DNA of 8,538 nucleotides from Methanobacteriota archaeon (GTDB lineage: Archaea > Thermoplasmatota > Poseidoniia > Poseidoniales > Poseidoniaceae): positions 1 to 8,538 of the forward strand of contig JABJFP010000077.1 of the NCBI GenBank assembly GCA_018662715.1, in the 5' to 3' direction. Below, one piece after another: positions 5,832 to 8,538 of the stretch (the stretch's first letter is position 1; every line of letters begins with the position of its first letter). The translations under genes were made by a program, and so were the position numbers. The notes beneath the pieces are model-generated. The model had not been told where the DNA came from and did not search any database. It saw only the letters and a program-made list of their open reading frames with translations.

Positions 5832-7946
5832 TCACTCCTCAATGTCGTACTTTGAATCGAAGTACGTCGAGATCCCCGGGATTGCACTGATGAGGCTGCT
5901 GTAACTACCAAGATGCTCTTGGGAATTCACTTCAACCAAACCAGGTGTGTTGAGCACATTTGACAAGATTTGATCGCCACACGCCGACTGAGGTGAAGTC
6001 GAATCCACTTGGTGAGAAACCATTGAGTAACAACCAGTGAAATTTTGCCCTTGCATTGGGTAATCTTCCACATACATCTCCGTGTTCAATGCCAGCATAG
6101 CATTGAGAATTGCCGTCCGAGTTTGAACGTCAAGCGTTGCTGGATTGTACATAACCGGATGGGACGGTGCAGAGCCATAGGAGGGCAGAAGGATGTATTC
6201 CGATTCAGGAAGGCACCAATCTGCGTTATCGCTAACCTCTTCGTTACCACAGTATGAAGCAACGGTTGAATCCTTAGCAAATGCAACATCGCCGACACCT
6301 TCAGTCAAGCACTTCACTGCTCCGGAGTAGGAATAGTATGGGGTACCTGATTCTGGTATGCTCGCATTCTCATTAAAGAACGAAGTAATGGTGTTGCGAA
6401 GAGATTCAATGTCGTCTTGTGGCCCAACAACAGGTGCGTAGCCTTGTGAAATCAGATGACCCATGGGCAGAAGCATACCTGCTGACTTGAGCCAACCTGT
6501 GTGACATGAAGTCTTACCTTCCATCATAGCGAAAGGATCGGTTGATGCATCATCGTCCAGGTAAGCATTGGCGATGTCTGAACCGTTGAGAACTACGGCA
6601 TGTGCATCATAATGAGTGCGGCCGTCAGACTTTAAGTCCGCAGCCATGGCTGCCAGCCCGTATTCTTTCCATCCTACCCAAGCAGCTCCACCGTCCATGA
6701 AGGCGATGTCTGCGTTACCAAATCGTAATGCCTCGATAATCGCTCCTTCAGAAGTAACGGGGTAAAGCGTCACAGTGACTCCCGTTTGTTCGGCGATGAA
6801 GTCAGCCAAGACTTGAGGGTTCTCAGCAGGGTTTTCGTAATCGTCCTTCATCTCAAAAGCGATGCGGATGTTAGAAATTGTAGGCTCGACAGAGTCGTTG
6901 ATGGTGAACTTGGTGTCGTAGTATGCCGAAATTCCTGGAACATCTTCAATCAAATTGCCGTATGAAGCAAGGTGTTGTGAAGCATTTGTTGAGGAAATCG
7001 CTGGAGTATTGAGAACATCTGTAAGAATAGAGAGACCTTCGGGTGTATCCTTCATAGCAACAAGAGCCTCTTGAACAAGGGTCATGGTGGCTGCGTCACT
7101 GGTTGCAGGATTGTACATCACAGGATGGGATGGAGCGTTGCCGTACGATGGCAATAAGATGTAATCGGATTCCGGAAGGCACCATGCCTCGTTCGTGCTC
7201 GCATCGTCGTTTCCACAGTAGGATGGGACGGTTGAATCCTTGACGAACGCAACGTCTCCGGCCCCTTCAGAAAGGCACTTAACAGCCCCACTGTAAGAGT
7301 AGTAAGGTGTTCCTGAATCAGGAATACTTGAATCTTCACTGAAGAAATTTGTAATGGTCGAACGTAGAGATTCTACATCATTAGCATCGCCGATGACATT
7401 GGCGTAACCGTTTCCGATGAGGAAGCCCATTGGAAGAAGCATGCCTGCGGATTTGAGCCACCCAGTATGGCAGGAATTCTTACCGGCCATGAGGGAAAAA
7501 GGATCTGTTGCAGGGTCATCGTCAAGGTGTGCGGCAGCGATTTCAGAGTCCTTGAGAACTACTGCATGAGCACTGTAATACGTTCGTCCATCCGATTTTT
7601 GGTCGGCTGCAATAGCATCCAATCCATATTGTTGCCAGCCAACCCAAGCTGCACCGCCATCCATGAAGGCAATGTCAGCATTGCCAAAACGGAGTGCTTG
7701 GAGCGCTGCTCCTTCAGAATCAATAGGATAAAGAGAGACATCCATGTTGAGTTCTTCTCTCATGTAATCAGCAAGACGTTGGGGGTTTTCATCGACGTTT
7801 GTATAGTCATCTTTGATGCTGTAAGCAATGACAAAATCTTCTAAATTTGAGCTTTCATTCTCGTCTTCTGAACCAAGACAACCCGCAAGGGATGCTGTGG
7901 CGATTAAAAATACAAGTATCGTTGATTTCAAAGTTCGTGTTTTCAT
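5832..7946 (-). CDS. phnD: Lipoprotein with two tandem PhnD-type substrate-binding domains
   Basis: A 704-aa lipid-anchored binding protein for the importer, about twice the usual PhnD length. Residues 1-23 are a lipoprotein signal (basic start, hydrophobic core, SLAGC), with C23 the lipid site, followed by a Glu/Ser-rich linker. Domain 1 (about 37-350) and domain 2 (about 357-704) each carry the same motifs 322 residues apart: RFGNADIAFMDGGAAWVGW (86/408), SCHTGWLKSAGMLLPMG (158/480), SGTPYYSYSGAVKCL (211/533) and PSHPVMYNPAT. Each domain has four matching cysteines (159, 224, 244, 256 and 481, 546, 566, 578). Domain 2 has an extra segment of about 31 residues near 622-660, with C639 and C656. 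The start ATG 7946-7944 has GGTGG 8 nt upstream; a GTG at 7958 is rejected. It is the first gene of phnD-phnC-phnE. The substrate may be phosphonate, phosphite or phosphate. Confidence 0.92.
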   Translation of the reverse strand: MKTRTLKSTILVFLIATASLAGCLGSEDENESSNLEDFVIAYSIKDDYTNVDENPQRLADYMREELNMDVSLYPIDSEGAALQALRFGNADIAFMDGGAAWVGWQQYGLDAIAADQKSDGRTYYSAHAVVLKDSEIAAAHLDDDPATDPFSLMAGKNSCHTGWLKSAGMLLPMGFLIGNGYANVIGDANDVESLRSTITNFFSEDSSIPDSGTPYYSYSGAVKCLSEGAGDVAFVKDSTVPSYCGNDDASTNEAWCLPESDYILLPSYGNAPSHPVMYNPATSDAATMTLVQEALVAMKDTPEGLSILTDVLNTPAISSTNASQHLASYGNLIEDVPGISAYYDTKFTINDSVEPTISNIRIAFEMKDDYENPAENPQVLADFIAEQTGVTVTLYPVTSEGAIIEALRFGNADIAFMDGGAAWVGWKEYGLAAMAADLKSDGRTHYDAHAVVLNGSDIANAYLDDDASTDPFAMMEGKTSCHTGWLKSAGMLLPMGHLISQGYAPVVGPQDDIESLRNTITSFFNENASIPESGTPYYSYSGAVKCLTEGVGDVAFAKDSTVASYCGNEEVSDNADWCLPESEYILLPSYGSAPSHPVMYNPATLDVQTRTAILNAMLALNTEMYVEDYPMQGQNFTGCYSMVSHQVDSTSPQSACGDQILSNVLNTPGLVEVNSQEHLGSYSSLISAIPGISTYFDSKYDIEE
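5835..7838 (-). repeat. Tandem domain duplication inside phnD
   Basis: The segment encoding residues 37-350 (7838-6897) and that encoding residues 357-704 (6878-5835) are diverged copies. The protein runs stay identical for up to 19 residues, while the DNA differs at many third codon positions. The duplication is therefore old, with both copies under selection for protein sequence. Confidence 0.9.
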
Positions 7947-7961
7947 GTTATGACCCACCGG

Positions 7962-8012
7962 TTTAGGCCACCCTAAAAGCCCCCCCCTTATAGGTTTTCG
8001 TATGCCCTAAAA
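7962..8012 (-). promoter_or_regulatory. phnD promoter with repeated CCCTAAAA elements
   Basis: On the minus strand the TATA box CCTATAAG occupies 7994-7987, preceded by the BRE-like CGAAAA (8000-7995). Transcription about 26 nt downstream (near 7964) would give a leader of about 18 nt with the GGTGG site. The plus-strand octamer CCCTAAAA occurs at 7971-7978 and again at 8005-8012, one on each side of the TATA box and 34 nt apart. The inner copy is also half of the inverted repeat TTTAGG-CCAC-CCTAAA (7962-7977). A run of eight C (7980-7987) lies between. This looks like an operator arrangement for a regulator acting on transcription initiation. Confidence 0.55.
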
Positions 8013-8019
8013 ATGGGCA
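8003..8019. repeat. Short GC-rich hairpin between tRNA-Gln and phnD
   Basis: TGCCC (8003-8007) and GGGCA (8015-8019) are complementary around a 7-nt A-rich loop on the plus strand. It overlaps the distal CCCTAAAA copy. It could end the tRNA transcript or be part of the phnD control region; no run of T follows directly. Confidence 0.35.
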
Positions 8020-8057
8020 AAAGTACCCTTCACGACCTTAAAACAACTTTTGCGGAT

Positions 8058-8129
8058 AGTCCCTCTCGGATTTGAACCGAGGTCGGAGGAACCAGAATCC
8101 TCCATGATGGACCGCTACACTAAGGGACT
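8058..8129 (-). tRNA. tRNA-Gln (anticodon CUG)
   Basis: The 72-nt minus-strand sequence folds fully. The acceptor stem AGTCCCT/AGGGACT has 7 perfect pairs. The D arm starts GTG, and the anticodon stem GAGGA/TCCTC encloses loop TTCTGGT. With loop positions 32-38 the anticodon is CTG, reading CAG. The variable loop is the 4-nt CGAC, and the T arm is CTCGG-TTCAAAT-CCGAG. There is no intron and no encoded CCA. The acceptor sequence AGUCCC is what archaeal tRNA-Gln carries; in archaea this tRNA is generally charged through Glu-tRNA(Gln) amidation. It is also a common type of integration target, but no integrase or second attachment copy is visible here. Confidence 0.96.
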
Positions 8130-8132
8130 GTA

Positions 8133-8146
8133 TTCTTGGCCAAGAA
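8133..8146. repeat. Perfect 14-bp palindrome upstream of tRNA-Gln
   Basis: TTCTTGGCCAAGAA is its own reverse complement and lies 4 to 17 nt before the tRNA 5' end, in the 56-nt gap after the 62-aa gene. It could bind a dimeric protein. The perfect symmetry leaves no loop, so a protein site or cruciform fits better than an RNA hairpin. Confidence 0.5.
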
Positions 8147-8185
8147 CGAGTCCTTCTTGAAATCAACGGTGAGGATGTCCTCAAC

Positions 8186-8374
8186 TCAAACGAAGCGGAA
8201 AAGAACTTTTGAAACCCAAGAAAGCATCATGATGGTCATGAATGACGCCAATGCATATTTGGCCCATGGGCGTGAGGGTTTGGTTTCTGGCCATAGGTCA
8301 ATTCCCATCGCTTCTGCTTGCTCGATGAGGTCAGCCATCTCAGCCAAATGCTCCTCTACCGATTCATGACTCAT
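8186..8374 (-). CDS. Small single-span membrane protein, function unknown
   Basis: A 62-aa protein from ATG 8374-8372. The first half is acidic and helical (ESVEEHLAEMADLIEQAEAM, residues 4-23) and may form a short coiled coil. Residues about 38-58, from AKYALASFMTIMMLSWV onwards, form one membrane span, ending in KVLFRFV. It is not a recognised family; similar small conserved proteins are common in marine archaea. A TATA-like TAAAAATAG is centred 26 nt upstream of the ATG, which fits a leaderless message and supports both the start and the gene being real. The tRNA-Gln lies 56 nt downstream on the same strand. The gene is divergent from the lipoprotein gene at the window's right edge. Confidence 0.65.
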   Translation of the reverse strand: MSHESVEEHLAEMADLIEQAEAMGIDLWPETKPSRPWAKYALASFMTIMMLSWVSKVLFRFV

Positions 8375-8395
8375 GACCTCTCGGTACCATCGGCC

Positions 8396-8404
8396 CTATT
8401 TTTA
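8396..8404 (-). promoter_or_regulatory. TATA box of the 62-aa membrane protein gene
   Basis: The minus strand reads TAAAAATAG at 8404-8396. Its centre is 26 nt from the A of the ATG at 8374, so transcription would begin at or very near the start codon. Confidence 0.5.
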
Positions 8405-8446
8405 CCCTCGGAGGATAACGTGAAAACTTAGCGCAGGTAAAATGTT

Positions 8447-8454
8447 GATATACC
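8447..8454 (+). promoter_or_regulatory. TATA box of the lipoprotein gene at the right edge
   Basis: GATATACC, with GTAAAAT upstream (8437-8443) in BRE position. Its centre is about 24 nt from ATG 8474, favouring that start over the in-frame ATG at 8456, which would lie almost on the TATA box. Confidence 0.5.
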
Positions 8455-8473
8455 CATGGTCGTAGGATTGTTT

Positions 8474-8538
8474 ATGCAGAAAACACTTGCTTTCTTGATG
8501 ACCGCTCTACTCCTCCTAGCAGGGTGCACAGAACCTAC
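8474..8538 (+). CDS. Lipoprotein, N-terminal fragment
   Basis: Only 21 full codons are inside the window: MQKTLAFLMTALLLLAGC followed by TEP. This is a complete lipoprotein signal: a Lys near the start, a hydrophobic core from about residue 5 to 16, and the lipobox LAGC with C18 as the lipid site. The mature protein is outside the window, so no function can be given. It could be another binding protein or a surface protein. Start choice rests on TATA spacing; an ATG at 8456 would add six residues (MVVGLF). Confidence 0.75.
   Translation, partial: MQKTLAFLMTALLLLAGCTEP

Noticed and set aside
7947..7958. GTG start four codons upstream of the phnD ATG
   Set aside because: The ATG at 7946 gives a normal lipoprotein signal and has GGTGG 8 nt upstream; the GTG codon is itself part of that ribosome-binding site.
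8058..8129. tRNA-Gln as an integration site of a mobile element
   Set aside because: No integrase, no second copy of the tRNA 3' end and no shift in gene content were seen within the window.
1..8538. CRISPR array, insertion sequence, toxin-antitoxin or defence cassette
   Set aside because: No regularly spaced repeats, transposase motifs or terminal inverted repeats were found. The gene set is flavin synthesis, repair, glycerophosphate metabolism and transport.

Overview
The window looks like chromosomal DNA of a marine planktonic euryarchaeon, most likely Marine Group II (Ca. Poseidoniia). The archaeal signs are a tRNA-Gln of archaeal type without an encoded CCA, an archaeal-type FAD synthase (RibL) and stand-alone RibB, and TATA boxes about 26 nt upstream of starts, which suggests leaderless or very short-leader mRNAs. 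A bacterial-type glycerol-3-phosphate dehydrogenase (GpsA) and a bacterial-type riboflavin synthase also occur. That mixture is typical of what has been reported for Marine Group II. The lineage is inferred; no rRNA gene is present to prove it.

Layout. Positions 1-1419 (minus strand) hold a tight flavin operon, ribB-ribL-ribE, the last cut by the window edge. A divergent promoter region (1420-1561) separates it from a plus-strand endonuclease IV-like TIM-barrel protein with a long charged tail (1562-2710). gpsA follows with its own clear TATA box (2805-3803), then a 71-aa probable winged-helix protein (3850-4065). The stop codon of that gene abuts the stop of a convergent minus-strand ABC importer of the phosphonate/phosphite/phosphate family. 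Read in transcription order the importer is phnD (5832-7946), phnC (4950-5639) and phnE (4066-4953). Upstream of phnD on the same strand are tRNA-Gln(CUG) (8058-8129) and a 62-aa single-span membrane protein (8186-8374). The right edge holds the start of a divergent plus-strand lipoprotein gene (8474 onwards).

How the genes work together. RibB makes the four-carbon riboflavin precursor, riboflavin synthase makes riboflavin, and RibL turns FMN into FAD. The Phn cluster is a complete importer: a lipid-anchored binding protein, one ATPase and one permease. No C-P lyase or phosphonatase is present here, so the substrate cannot be read from the neighbourhood.

The most notable feature is phnD. It encodes two complete, strongly similar PhnD-type binding domains in tandem in one 704-aa lipoprotein, about twice the normal length. 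Its promoter carries repeated CCCTAAAA elements around the TATA box, and the gap between phnD and phnC holds an 8-bp inverted repeat. I see no CRISPR array, insertion sequence, integrase, toxin-antitoxin pair or recognisable defence system.
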